A stretch of 44,321 nucleotides of DNA, taken from Devosia sp. Lineage in GTDB: Bacteria; Pseudomonadota; Alphaproteobacteria; Rhizobiales; Devosiaceae. Of this stretch, positions 15,122 to 24,895 are shown piece by piece. Every line of letters starts with the position of its first letter. Position 1 is the stretch's first letter. The notes beneath the pieces were generated by a model, which saw only the letters and a list, made by a program, of their open reading frames with translations, did not search any database and was not told the DNA's origin. Position numbers and translations under genes: made by a program. The stretch spans positions 1-44,321 of the forward strand of contig NZ_JAQGJV010000011.1 in assembly GCF_028290435.1 (NCBI RefSeq), in the 5' to 3' direction.

Positions 15122-17748
15122 AGCTCACCGCCCTTCGCCTCCACAACGTCAAGCGCTTTGCCGGTCGCGGCGTCGCCATCGAGGGCATCAGCGATGGCGT
15201 CAACGTGCTTAGCGCCGCCAATGAATATGGCAAGTCGACCTGCTTCGAGGCACTGCACGCGCTGTTCTTCCAGCCCCATACCGGCACGCCCAAGGCCGTG
15301 CAATTGCTGCGCCCCTATAGCGGCGGCAATCCAATGGTCGAAGCCGATATCGCCACCGACGAGGGCCGGTTTCGCCTGACCAAGCAATATTATGGCGGCA
15401 AGCGCGCCAGCGTCACCGATCTGGCCAGCGGTCGCCTGGTCGCGCAGGCCGATGAAGCCGAGGCCTTCATAGCAGGCCTGATCCGCGGCGGCACCGCCGG
15501 TCCAGCCGGCCTGCTCTGGGTGCGCCAAGGCATTACCGGCATCGACAAGCGCAGCAATACCGAAGAGGAAAGCGAAAAACGCGTCCGCGAAAGTCTCCTG
15601 TCCTCCGTGCAGGGCGAAGTCGAGGCCCTCACCGGCGGCCGCCGCATGGCCGAAATCGCCGCCGCCTGCGAAGAAGAACTCTATCGCCTCGTCACCGCTA
15701 CCCTGCGCCCAAAAGCCGGTGGCCGCTACGCGGCAACTCTTGAAGAGCGCGACAAGTGGTTCGCCCTTGAGCAACGCCTCGCCACCGAAGTCACTACCCT
15801 GCGTGACGCGCTCGACAAACGCCGCATCGCCCTTACCCGGCTGGCGGAACTGGAAAACCCCGACGAGGACGCCGCCCGCCGCGCCGCCATCGTCGCCGCC
15901 GACAAAGCGCTGCAAGCCGCCAAGTCCCATAGCGAAGCCCTCAAGGCCGCCGAGGCCGAAGCCGCCCTCGCCGCCAACCGCCGCGACACCGCCGCGCGCG
16001 CGCTGGCAGAGTTCCGCGCCGCGCTGCAACGCGCCGAGGCCCTGCGCCAACAATCGAGCACCGCACAACACCGCCGCGACGAAGCCAACGAACGCCGCGC
16101 CGCCGCCATCGCCGCCAACGAGCAAGCCATCGCCGCCGTGCAGGGAGCCGAGCATGACGAACACGAAGCCCGCGATGTCCTCACCCGCCTCGATGCCGCC
16201 CTGCAAGCCCGCGACGCCGCCGAACGCCTGACCGACTTGCGCCACCGCTTGCTACAAGCCGAAACTGCCCGCAAACAAGTCGAGGATGGCGAAGCCGCCC
16301 TCGCCCTCCTGTCACTGCCACACCAGGCCGTCGACCAATTGCAGGCATTGGAAATCGAACTTGTCGGTCTGCGCGCCGCTCAAGCAGCAAGCTTGCCAAC
16401 TTTGCGCCTCGATTATGCGGGCGGCGCCGCCGGGTCGATCACCATCGGCGGCGAAGCGATCCCCGACGCAACCGACGTCAATTTTGCCACCTCGTTGCGG
16501 TTGGACATTGCCGGCATCGGCACGCTCGCTTTGCGCTCCAACCGACCACCGCAATCCGATCAAGCACTCGATCGAGCGGAGAACAAGAAATCCAGCATGC
16601 TGGCTGTTCTGGGCGTCGATAGCCTCGCCAGCGCACACCAGCGGCTAGCCGCGGCGCGCGAGAAAAACACCGAACTCAACCTCGCCCGCCAGCGCCTCAC
16701 CGACCTCGCCCCCAAGGGCCTGCCACACCTGCACGAGGAGATCGCTAGGCTGACCGCACTCAGCGCCGGCGACCTCGAACTCAAGGCCGATCCCGAGCAG
16801 GCCCGTACCCGCCTCGCCGCCGCCACCCAGCAGGTCGCCGCCACCCGCAACAGCGCCCGCGAGACCCAGCCGCTCCGCAGCCAGGCCGATGAGGCCGTCG
16901 TCAGTGCTGAAACTACCCACGCCGCGCTTCAGGCCGAATTGGCGGCGCTTGAAGCAGTCCTAGGGCCGGAAAACGACCGGTCGTCGCTCGAAATTTCGCT
17001 GACAACAGAGCATGTTACCCAGAAATCACTGCATGACGCCACCGAGGCCCGTGCCGTTCCCATGCGCGCCGCCGCCCATGATCTGGCGGGTGCCGAGGCC
17101 GCCTCGAGCCGCACCCGTTCGGTGCAGGATGCCGCTGAGCAGCAAATGGGCCAGTTGCGTGTGACACTGGCCGATCTCAACGGCCACATCCAAGCCCGCT
17201 CGGACAATGCGGTGGAAGAGGCATGGCGCGAGGCCGCAGAATCCCTGGCCGCCGCCGCTCAGCGCGTGGCCCTGTTCGAGACCGAAATCGCAGTCCTCGA
17301 CCGCCTGCGCAAGGCCCTTGCCGCGGCCCGCTCGGCCGCCCGAGACCTCTATCTCAAGCCCGTCATCACCGAACTCCTGCCGCTGATTGGCCTGCTGTTC
17401 GATGATATTTCCATCGTCTTCGACGAAAATACCCTGTTGCCTCAATCAGTTCGCCGCAATGGGCAGGATGAGGATGTCGACCGGCTCAGCGGCGGCATGC
17501 GCGAGCAGCTCTCGGTGCTGACCCGCCTGGCTTTCGCGCGCCTGCTCGCCCGCGACGGCCGCCCGACTCCGGTCATCCTCGACGACGCGCTGGTCTATTC
17601 CGACGACGACCGCATCGAGCGCATGTTCGACGCCCTGCACCGCCAATCGCGGGACCAGCAAATCTTGGTCTTCTCCTGCCGCCAGCGCGCCTTTGCCAAG
17701 CTCGGCGGCAACGTGCTGCAGATGCAAGACTGGACCCCGCCGGCCTGA
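15118..17748 (+). CDS. SMC/Rad50-like AAA ATPase, YhaN/SbcC type without zinc hook
   Basis: The 876-residue protein has an N-terminal Walker A (AANEYGKST, 33-41), long Ala/Glu/Arg-rich coiled coils (about 200-410 and 490-760), a C-terminal signature LSGGMREQ from 790 and Walker B VILDDAL near 820, then a D-loop YSDDD. Between the coiled coils, at about 425-480, there is a beta-rich segment (SITIGGEAIP, LRLDIAGIGTLALRS) instead of the CxxC zinc hook of Rad50/SbcC; only three cysteines are seen in the protein and none are paired. It pairs with the upstream nuclease gene and ends three bases from the convergent GntR gene. Confidence 0.87.
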   Translation: MKLTALRLHNVKRFAGRGVAIEGISDGVNVLSAANEYGKSTCFEALHALFFQPHTGTPKAVQLLRPYSGGNPMVEADIATDEGRFRLTKQYYGGKRASVTDLASGRLVAQADEAEAFIAGLIRGGTAGPAGLLWVRQGITGIDKRSNTEEESEKRVRESLLSSVQGEVEALTGGRRMAEIAAACEEELYRLVTATLRPKAGGRYAATLEERDKWFALEQRLATEVTTLRDALDKRRIALTRLAELENPDEDAARRAAIVAADKALQAAKSHSEALKAAEAEAALAANRRDTAARALAEFRAALQRAEALRQQSSTAQHRRDEANERRAAAIAANEQAIAAVQGAEHDEHEARDVLTRLDAALQARDAAERLTDLRHRLLQAETARKQVEDGEAALALLSLPHQAVDQLQALEIELVGLRAAQAASLPTLRLDYAGGAAGSITIGGEAIPDATDVNFATSLRLDIAGIGTLALRSNRPPQSDQALDRAENKKSSMLAVLGVDSLASAHQRLAAAREKNTELNLARQRLTDLAPKGLPHLHEEIARLTALSAGDLELKADPEQARTRLAAATQQVAATRNSARETQPLRSQADEAVVSAETTHAALQAELAALEAVLGPENDRSSLEISLTTEHVTQKSLHDATEARAVPMRAAAHDLAGAEAASSRTRSVQDAAEQQMGQLRVTLADLNGHIQARSDNAVEEAWREAAESLAAAAQRVALFETEIAVLDRLRKALAAARSAARDLYLKPVITELLPLIGLLFDDISIVFDENTLLPQSVRRNGQDEDVDRLSGGMREQLSVLTRLAFARLLARDGRPTPVILDDALVYSDDDRIERMFDALHRQSRDQQILVFSCRQRAFAKLGGNVLQMQDWTPPA

Positions 17749-17751
17749 GGC

Positions 17752-18489
17752 CTAGCGCTGCCGGGCGCCTTCGCGGGCAAAATATTCAGGATGGCGTTCG
17801 CGGATCAGGTCGAGTTCGCGCATCACCGACACCAGGTGGAGGGCCATGCTGGCATCGGCGCCGCTCACATCGTGGGCCTTGAGCCGTTCGATAATGTCCT
17901 GATGCTCGCCGATGATGAAGTACATGTGCTGCTGGCTCAGCAGCGACAGCCGGCGCACCCGGTCCATGTGGAACTTGGCTTCGCGCACATCGTCCCAAAT
18001 CGACTCAAAGCCCGCCGCGCGCGCGATCAGCGCATGGAACCGATCGTCCGATTCAAGGAAGGCCTGATCGTCGCTGAGGCCCGCAAAGGTCTGCTGCAGC
18101 GCGATTTCGCGCATCATCAGGCTCGCGATCTCGGGCGTCAGCTTTTCAGCCGCCATGCGAGCCAGCGGCCGCTCTAGCGCTTCTCGAATGAACCGCGACT
18201 TGGCGATCAGTTCGATGCTGAGCGGGGAGACCCGCGTGCCGCGCTGGGGCAGGATATCGACGAGACCGCGCCGAGCGAGGCGGGCCAGGGCTTCGCGCAC
18301 CGGGGTGCGGCTGATGCCGAATTCGGCGGCGAGCTTGGCCTCCGACAGTTCGCGGAATGGCTCCAGTTCCATGTCGAGGATGCGCTGCATCAGGTAGTCG
18401 TAGACCTGCGAGGCGATCGAGCCGCTGTTCTGCCGGAACGCATAGGTCTCATCACCGCTATGGTCGGAGACGGGCATGGGTTTGGTCAT
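17752..18489 (-). CDS. GntR-family transcriptional regulator (FCD type)
   Basis: A 245-residue regulator. The winged helix (about residues 28-90) contains ASQVYDYLMQRILDMELEP, ISRTPVREALARLARRGLV and PQRGTRVS; the rest is a helical FCD ligand domain with the DDRFH histidine segment. The ATG at 18489 overlaps the stop of the permease gene (ATGA), so translation is coupled to the importer operon and the in-frame extension upstream is shadow sequence. It is the last gene of the operon starting at 24769 and likely acts on the promoter there (24796-24825). Confidence 0.9.
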   Translation of the reverse strand: MTKPMPVSDHSGDETYAFRQNSGSIASQVYDYLMQRILDMELEPFRELSEAKLAAEFGISRTPVREALARLARRGLVDILPQRGTRVSPLSIELIAKSRFIREALERPLARMAAEKLTPEIASLMMREIALQQTFAGLSDDQAFLESDDRFHALIARAAGFESIWDDVREAKFHMDRVRRLSLLSQQHMYFIIGEHQDIIERLKAHDVSGADASMALHLVSVMRELDLIRERHPEYFAREGARQR

Positions 18490-19373
18490 TTGTTGCCAAG
18501 TTGCAGACCGGCCATGAAGTACTTTCGCAGCACGACAAACAGCAGGACAGTTGGAATGCTGGAGATCAGCGTCGCGGTAATTACCACGTTCGGCCCGATA
18601 GTCGAGTAAGTCCCTTGAAGAGACTGCAGCGCCACCATAATGGAGCGCACTTCGATGCCATTGGCCAGGATGGAGGAGAACAACAGGTCGTTCCAGATGA
18701 AGGTGAATTGCAACAGGAATAGCGCGATCAGCGGCCCCTTGGCATTGGGGACGATCATCGAGATGAAAACGCGCCATTCGCTGGCCCCCTCAATGCGCGC
18801 GGCCTCGTCCACTTCGCGGGTGATGCCCGAAAACGAATTGCGCAGCACCAAGAGCGGAAACGGAATGCAGATCGCCACATAGACCAGCAGCATGCCGAGC
18901 CAGGAATTGATCAGGCCGAGCCGCTGATAGCCGAACAGCAGCGGCACCAGATACATCTGGAACGGAAACAGCGTGCCGGTGAAGATCAGCATGAACCAGC
19001 CATTGGCGCCGATCAGGTTGAGGCGGGTCATGCCGAAGGCGGCCGCTGCGGCGAAGGCGACGGCAATGGCGCCGCCGATGACGGCATAGCTCAGCGAATT
19101 GAGGCCCGCCTGCCCCAGATGGGCAATGGTCCAGGCCTGGACGACATTGTCGGCGAACGGCGCCAGCGAGGCGGGTAGTTCGAGCACGCCCTTCTGGGCA
19201 TATTCTGCACTGGTCTTGAAGATGGTGACGAAGAGATAATAAAACGGCGTCAGGTAGGCAATCGTCAGCACGAGGATCGGCACGACGAGCCAGCGCCCGC
19301 GTGGCCGCTGCGCGCGGCGTTCCTGTTCGATCAGGCCGTTGATGAAATTCTGGTCGGTGATGTCGACTGCCAT
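18486..19373 (-). CDS. Sugar ABC transporter permease, MalG/UgpE type
   Basis: A 295-residue carbohydrate permease (CUT1 class). Six membrane helices are visible, starting with LVVPILVLTIAYLTPFYYLF, and the cytoplasmic EAA loop reads EAARIEGASEWR. The C-terminus (RKYFMAGLQLGNK) is close to the usual MalG ending (QRYFVAGLTAGAVKG in Escherichia coli). It lies nine bases after the MalF-like gene and partners it. Confidence 0.92.
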   Translation of the reverse strand: MAVDITDQNFINGLIEQERRAQRPRGRWLVVPILVLTIAYLTPFYYLFVTIFKTSAEYAQKGVLELPASLAPFADNVVQAWTIAHLGQAGLNSLSYAVIGGAIAVAFAAAAAFGMTRLNLIGANGWFMLIFTGTLFPFQMYLVPLLFGYQRLGLINSWLGMLLVYVAICIPFPLLVLRNSFSGITREVDEAARIEGASEWRVFISMIVPNAKGPLIALFLLQFTFIWNDLLFSSILANGIEVRSIMVALQSLQGTYSTIGPNVVITATLISSIPTVLLFVVLRKYFMAGLQLGNK

Positions 19374-19382
19374 GGTCCTGCC

Positions 19383-20327
19383 CTACCGGATGTTCTTTTC
19401 GACGCGGCTCTGCAGCACCGCCAGCGCCGCCGTCACCGCGATCACCATGGCGCCCAGCACCACCGCCACCGCCGAGCCATAGGCCCACGCGCCGTTGGAG
19501 AAGCTCTCGTAATACATATAGACCGCCAGCGAGAGCGTCCGCTTGCCAGGGTAATCGCCGGCCATCACCCAGAGCAGATCGAACGTGGTGAAGCCCGCGG
19601 CGACGTTGAGGATGGTCACGACCAGCACCGTGGGCAGCAGCAGCGGCCAGATGATGTGGCGGAAAATCTGCCACCCCGAAGCGCCGTCGACCCGTGCAGC
19701 TTCGATCGGATCGCGCGGGATAGCGGCGAGGCCTAGCAGCAACAGCACCATGGTGATGCCCACGGTCTGCCACACGAAGGTGAAAATCACCGAGGGCGTG
19801 ACGGTCTGGGCCGAATAGAGCCAGCCGACATCGAAGGGCTGGCCGGTGAGGCCGGCAACGGCGGAATTGAGCACGCCGTGGGGGGCATAGACATAATACC
19901 AGATGGCGCCCACCGCGGTCGGCGCCAGCACCTTGGGCAGGAAGAACAGGCTCTTGAACGTCTCCTGCAGCGGCATATTGCGCAGCAGCAGCGCCAAGCC
20001 GAGCCCGAAGGCCAGCGGCAGCACCATGGCGCCGACGACCCAGATGGCGGTATTACTGAGCGCCTCGGAGAAATACGGCACGTTGAACAGGCGCGCGTAA
20101 TTGGCGAAGCCGGCGAACTTGTCCAGCCCGGTGAACTTCTGCCACTTGGTGAAACTGAGGATGATGTTGAACACTACGGGCATCAGCAGGAATGCGCTGA
20201 CCATGAACACGGCCGGGGCGATGAACAGCCAAGCAACCCGCGTCTGCCGCCATGCGACGCGCCGTTCGCGCCGGCGGGCGTCCTTCAAGACTTCGGGGCT
20301 GAGCGATGCCGAGGCCGTCGTGATCAT
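19383..20327 (-). CDS. Sugar ABC transporter permease, MalF/UgpA type
   Basis: A 314-residue CUT1 permease with an N-terminal cytoplasmic basic stretch (RRRERRVAWRQTR) followed by the first helix (WLFIAPAVFMVSAFLL) and the EAA loop EAARVDGASGWQIF. I use the ATG at 20327, with AGGA nine bases upstream; a further ATG at 20360 would add eleven residues with no better signal. It is the partner of the MalG-like permease and uses the 21667 ATPase. Confidence 0.92.
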   Translation of the reverse strand: MITTASASLSPEVLKDARRRERRVAWRQTRVAWLFIAPAVFMVSAFLLMPVVFNIILSFTKWQKFTGLDKFAGFANYARLFNVPYFSEALSNTAIWVVGAMVLPLAFGLGLALLLRNMPLQETFKSLFFLPKVLAPTAVGAIWYYVYAPHGVLNSAVAGLTGQPFDVGWLYSAQTVTPSVIFTFVWQTVGITMVLLLLGLAAIPRDPIEAARVDGASGWQIFRHIIWPLLLPTVLVVTILNVAAGFTTFDLLWVMAGDYPGKRTLSLAVYMYYESFSNGAWAYGSAVAVVLGAMVIAVTAALAVLQSRVEKNIR

Positions 20328-20349
20328 GGCGGATTTTCCTGCGATGGAC

Positions 20350-20377
20350 GCCGGCCGCACCGTGAGGCGCGACCGGC
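20350..20377 (-). terminator. Stem-loop between binding protein and permease genes
   Basis: In the 59-base gap after the binding-protein stop, two 9-base arms (20350-20358 and 20369-20377) can pair on the minus-strand transcript with one G-U wobble. No T-run follows. It occupies the same place as the stem-loops at 6417 and 43795 and probably stabilises or attenuates the transcript. Confidence 0.4.
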
Positions 20378-20386
20378 TTGGAAGGC

Positions 20387-21625
20387 TTATTTATTGGCCC
20401 AGTAATCGGCGTTGATGGCCTGCATCGTGCTCATCGATTTCGCCGCCGTTTCGGGCGTTGGATCGAGCATGAAGGCGCCCATAGCGGCCACTAGGTCACC
20501 CTGGATCTGCGACGGCACGGCTTCCCACCAGCGCACCAGCGCGCGTGGCTTGGCGGCAGCAACAAGGTCGTTATCGGCCTTGATGATGTCGTTGGGCGGG
20601 GTGCCCTTGAGATTGCCGTTATAGACTTGGGACTGCGAGCCTAGGATGTTGGACACATCGGCCCCCATCATGGCCTGGACGGCCTTGCCCAGATCGGGAT
20701 TGGCATCGAGCGCAGCCTTGGAGACCACGATGGGGGAGGCTTCTACGATGACCGACTGCGGCACGGCAGGGTCAACCGATGGCATCAAGAAGGTTTTGAA
20801 ATCAACGCCGGGCTTCATGCCGAGATCCGCGAACTGGCCCGAATGCCAATCGCCGATGAGGAACATGGCTGCGGTGCCGTTAGCGAAGAACTTGGAATCG
20901 TCCTGTTCGCGCGGGTCGGTGAAGTAGCCCTTGGAATACATGTCGCCCCAGATTTCGAAGGCCTTCTTCACCGCTGGGCCGTCATAGGGCACCGAGCCGT
21001 CGGTCAGGCCCACAAAGGCGTCCGGATCATTGCCGAGCACGAGCTGGGAGAACCAGATGAAGGGCATCCAGCCGCCCGAGGTGGGCGCGTTGAACGGGGT
21101 GTAGCCGGCCGCCTTGAGCTTGTCGGCATCGGCCATCAGCTCTGCCCAGGTGGTGGGAGGAGCGGCGATCCCGGCTTTTTCGAAGGCAGCGGTATTGTAG
21201 AACACCACCCAGTTGGCCACGTTCAGCAGCACGCCATACGGCTTGCCATCGACGCTGACCAGATCGCGCTGGGCAGCGGTGAAGTCGCCATCGGCGATGG
21301 CCTTGTCCCAATAGGGCGTCAGGTCGGCGGCAATGCCGGTGGCGACGACATCGCTGAGCTGCTGGCCATTCCACCAGGTGAAGAAGGCCGGCACATTATT
21401 GCCGGCGATCGAGGTCTGCATGAACGCCTGATATTTGTCGGTTGGCGTGATTTCCTGCAATTTGATCGTCTGCCCGGAGGCAGTGCTGGCATCCGCCGCA
21501 ACGCCCGTCATGCCGGCATTCCAGGGGGTCTTATCCGAATAGATGCTGAGATCCTGCGCGAAGGCACTGCCCACCGAAACCGTGGTCAGCAGCCCAAGCG
21601 CGGCGATAGTCTTGAGGTATGACAT
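20387..21625 (-). CDS. Sugar ABC transporter substrate-binding protein (SBP family 1)
   Basis: A 412-residue periplasmic binding protein. The start at 21625 gives a Sec signal peptide (MSYLKTIAALGLLTTVSVGS, cleavage expected after AFA at 23). The mature part has the extracellular solute-binding family 1 pattern (VPAFFTWWNG, YGVLLNVANWVVFYN, then GTAAMFLIGDW). GGAGAGAGAAGC precedes the ATG. Aromatic residues common in sugar pockets are frequent (WW, FIWF). Its ligand should be a monosaccharide, oligosaccharide or sugar acid handled by the neighbouring dehydratase and lactonase. Confidence 0.93.
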   Translation of the reverse strand: MSYLKTIAALGLLTTVSVGSAFAQDLSIYSDKTPWNAGMTGVAADASTASGQTIKLQEITPTDKYQAFMQTSIAGNNVPAFFTWWNGQQLSDVVATGIAADLTPYWDKAIADGDFTAAQRDLVSVDGKPYGVLLNVANWVVFYNTAAFEKAGIAAPPTTWAELMADADKLKAAGYTPFNAPTSGGWMPFIWFSQLVLGNDPDAFVGLTDGSVPYDGPAVKKAFEIWGDMYSKGYFTDPREQDDSKFFANGTAAMFLIGDWHSGQFADLGMKPGVDFKTFLMPSVDPAVPQSVIVEASPIVVSKAALDANPDLGKAVQAMMGADVSNILGSQSQVYNGNLKGTPPNDIIKADNDLVAAAKPRALVRWWEAVPSQIQGDLVAAMGAFMLDPTPETAAKSMSTMQAINADYWANK

Positions 21626-21666
21626 GCTTCTCTCTCCCGTTTTTACCGTGATCCGGCGGCCAGAGG

Positions 21667-22755
<1,089 letters not shown>

Positions 22756-22756
22756 A

Positions 22757-23986
22757 TCAAGCCCTCCTGGCCAGAGGATCGGCGTAACGGCTCTCGGGCT
22801 GGACCGAGTACCAGCCGGGCCGCTGCGGATCGCGATCATAAGTGTAGCCGCCGACATCGCGGTAATGGCCGGCATAGTGTTCCAGCTTGTCGCGATCGAC
22901 TTCGACGCCGAGGCCGGGCCCCTTGGGGAGGGCAATCTCGCCATCGACATACTGCATCTTGCCGCCGACGATGATGTCGTCGAGCAGGTGATGGTAATGC
23001 GCGTCGGCGGCAAAGCTCATATTGGGGAGCGCGGCGCCAAGATGCAGCATGGATGCGAGCTGCACGCCCGCTTCGCCCGAGGAATGCACGCTGGTGCCAA
23101 ACTGGAAGGCTTCGAGGATTTGCCCGGCACGATAGGCCTGCCGCAATCCGCCCCAGAAGGTGGTGTCGAGCAGGATCACGTCGACCGATTCATTGCGAAT
23201 GCAGGTCGCGAGCTGTTCGAAATTGACCACCACCGTATTGGTCGCCGTAGGAATGGAAATGCGGTCGCGCAGGCGGCGCATGCCTTCGAGGCCGAAGCAC
23301 GGATCCTCGAAATAATCGTTGCGGATATGGGCGATCTGGCCGGCGACGCGGATGGAGTCTTCCACCGACCAGACGCTGTTGGGATCGAGCCGGAAGCTGT
23401 CGCCCGGAAACGCATCGGCCAGCGCCGAAAACACTTCCACATCATGATCCGGCTTGAAGACGCCACCCTTGAGTTTGTGGGTCTTGAAGCCGTTGAGCGA
23501 TTTCTGGCGCTTGGCTTCCTTGACGATCTCGTCGGCGGAGAACTCGTCGCCGAAGCCGTTTTCGGCATTGCCGTAGCGATAGAACAGGTAGCTGGCGAAG
23601 GGGACAGACTCGCGCAGCGCGCCGCCGATGAGGTCGCAGGCGCGGATGCCCAGCGCCTTGCCGGCGACGTCCATGCAGGCCATTTCGATGGCGGCATGCA
23701 CTTGCATGCGCGAATTATAGAGGCTGGCGACCGGGTTCATGATCTTCCAGCGCAACTGTTCGAGTTGCAGCGGATCATGGCCCTTGAGGTAGGGCAAAAG
23801 GCTCGTCACGGAATTTTCGGCGCTTTCGCCGCCGCCGCCCAGTTCGCCCCAGCCCGACAGGCCTTCGTCGGTAATGACCTCGACCATGGTGCGCACGAAG
23901 CGGCCCCAATGGGCGCCCGAGGCATGGCGCAGCGGCGCCTCGAGCGGCAGCGCGATCGTGGTGGCTTTGATATCAACGATCTTCAT
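22757..23986 (-). CDS. Enolase-superfamily sugar-acid dehydratase, glucarate-dehydratase subgroup
   Basis: This 409-residue protein keeps the whole active site expected of glucarate-type dehydratases: the base pair K171-x-K173 in KLKGG, metal ligands Asp201 (LDPNS), Glu227 (FEDP) and Asn250 (PTATN), and the Asp274/His301 dyad (LLDTTFWGG and SVHSSGE). The family removes water from C4/C5 or C2/C3 of acid sugars to give a keto-deoxy acid. The exact substrate cannot be read; glucarate, galactarate-like or a monoacid such as gluconate are possible. It sits between an SDR dehydrogenase and importer genes, and the lactonase across the promoter would supply its substrate. Confidence 0.88.
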   Translation of the reverse strand: MKIVDIKATTIALPLEAPLRHASGAHWGRFVRTMVEVITDEGLSGWGELGGGGESAENSVTSLLPYLKGHDPLQLEQLRWKIMNPVASLYNSRMQVHAAIEMACMDVAGKALGIRACDLIGGALRESVPFASYLFYRYGNAENGFGDEFSADEIVKEAKRQKSLNGFKTHKLKGGVFKPDHDVEVFSALADAFPGDSFRLDPNSVWSVEDSIRVAGQIAHIRNDYFEDPCFGLEGMRRLRDRISIPTATNTVVVNFEQLATCIRNESVDVILLDTTFWGGLRQAYRAGQILEAFQFGTSVHSSGEAGVQLASMLHLGAALPNMSFAADAHYHHLLDDIIVGGKMQYVDGEIALPKGPGLGVEVDRDKLEHYAGHYRDVGGYTYDRDPQRPGWYSVQPESRYADPLARRA

Positions 23987-23989
23987 AAA

Positions 23990-24769
23990 CTATTTCCCGG
24001 ATTTCGTGGGTGCGCCCGGAATGCGGGCGAGCAGCCCGCCATCGACCCGCACGGTTTCGCCGGTCATGAACGAGGCTTTCTCGGACAATAGGAAGGCGAT
24101 CACATTGGCGATTTCGTCGGGCCGGGCGCGGCGGCCGAGCGGATGCATGGTGTCGACTTCGACATTGAGGCTGGCCGGATCGGGATCGAGATTGATGGCA
24201 TCGCGCAGCATCGGCGTATCCACCGAGCCCGGTGCAACGCCCAGCACGCGCACGCCATTGGCAGCTTCGTCCATAGCCATGCCGGTCACGAGACCGATCA
24301 GGCCATGCTTGGCGACGACATAGGCCAGCGCACCTTTTTGCGCGGCCATGCCCTGCACCGAAGCGGTGATGACGATAGCGCCTTTGTTGCGCCGCAGCTC
24401 GGGCATTGCCGCCTTGGCCACGAGGAAGCCTCCGGTCAGGTTGACCGAGAGCACTTCGGCCCAGAGCGCCTCGGTGGTAGTGACCACATCGCCATAGCGC
24501 TGAATGCCGGCATTGTGGGAGACGCCGCCCAGCCCGCCAAATTTCTCGGTCGCGAGCCGTACTGCGGCTTCGCAGTCGGCCAACACACTGACCGAGCCAA
24601 CCTGCGTCACTACTGATCCGCCGATCTCGCGGGCAGTCTTTTCCAGCGCCACGGCATCGCGATCCAGCAGCACGAGGTTCTTACCGTCCGCCGCCAAAGC
24701 CTCCGTTACCGCCCGGCCGATGCCCATGGCCGCGCCGGTCACCAGCACTGTATTTTTTGCGTCGTTCAC
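23990..24769 (-). CDS. SDR-family sugar dehydrogenase
   Basis: A 259-residue classical [11 protein letters not shown] at 11-18, HNAG at 85-88, Ser137, Tyr150 and Lys154 (YVVAK), and a FabG-like C-terminus (GETVRVDGG). The start is a GTG at 24769 with GGGAGGA just upstream; the frame beyond it runs into the divergent promoter. It is the first gene of the leftward operon, three bases before the dehydratase. In this setting it may oxidise an aldose to the lactone opened by the 24896 lactonase, or act later on a keto-deoxy acid. Confidence 0.88.
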   Translation of the reverse strand: MNDAKNTVLVTGAAMGIGRAVTEALAADGKNLVLLDRDAVALEKTAREIGGSVVTQVGSVSVLADCEAAVRLATEKFGGLGGVSHNAGIQRYGDVVTTTEALWAEVLSVNLTGGFLVAKAAMPELRRNKGAIVITASVQGMAAQKGALAYVVAKHGLIGLVTGMAMDEAANGVRVLGVAPGSVDTPMLRDAINLDPDPASLNVEVDTMHPLGRRARPDEIANVIAFLLSEKASFMTGETVRVDGGLLARIPGAPTKSGK

Positions 24770-24795
24770 CGACGTCCTCCCGCTCTTGCCAAATG

Positions 24796-24825
24796 AATGT
24801 AGAGCTACCATACTAGTCGTGTCAA
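24796..24825 (-). promoter_or_regulatory. Leftward promoter with inverted repeat (24799-24808)
   Basis: Read on the minus strand, TTGACA (24825-24820) and TACATT (24801-24796) are 18 bases apart, which puts the transcription start about 20 bases before the SDR GTG. The inverted repeat GTAG-AG-CTAC at 24799-24808 overlaps the -10 box and looks like half of a GntR-type GT-N-AC operator, so the regulator from 18489 may bind here. The repeat is short and may be chance. Confidence 0.5.
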
Positions 24826-24895
24826 TTGGCTTCTGACCTCGGCCACGAGCGTCCAGAAACGGCAGCAAGCCGCGTGGAGCCCTGAGGAGAGTGCG

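Noticed and set aside
15118..17748. Phage-defence ATPase system
   Set aside because: The nuclease-ATPase pair could in principle be defensive, but the arrangement is that of SbcDC/YhaON repair pairs and no other defence or mobile gene is nearby.
24811..24820. ACTAGT palindrome in the SDR/lactonase promoter region as operator
   Set aside because: Six bases of self-complementarity are expected by chance and no second half-site accompanies it.
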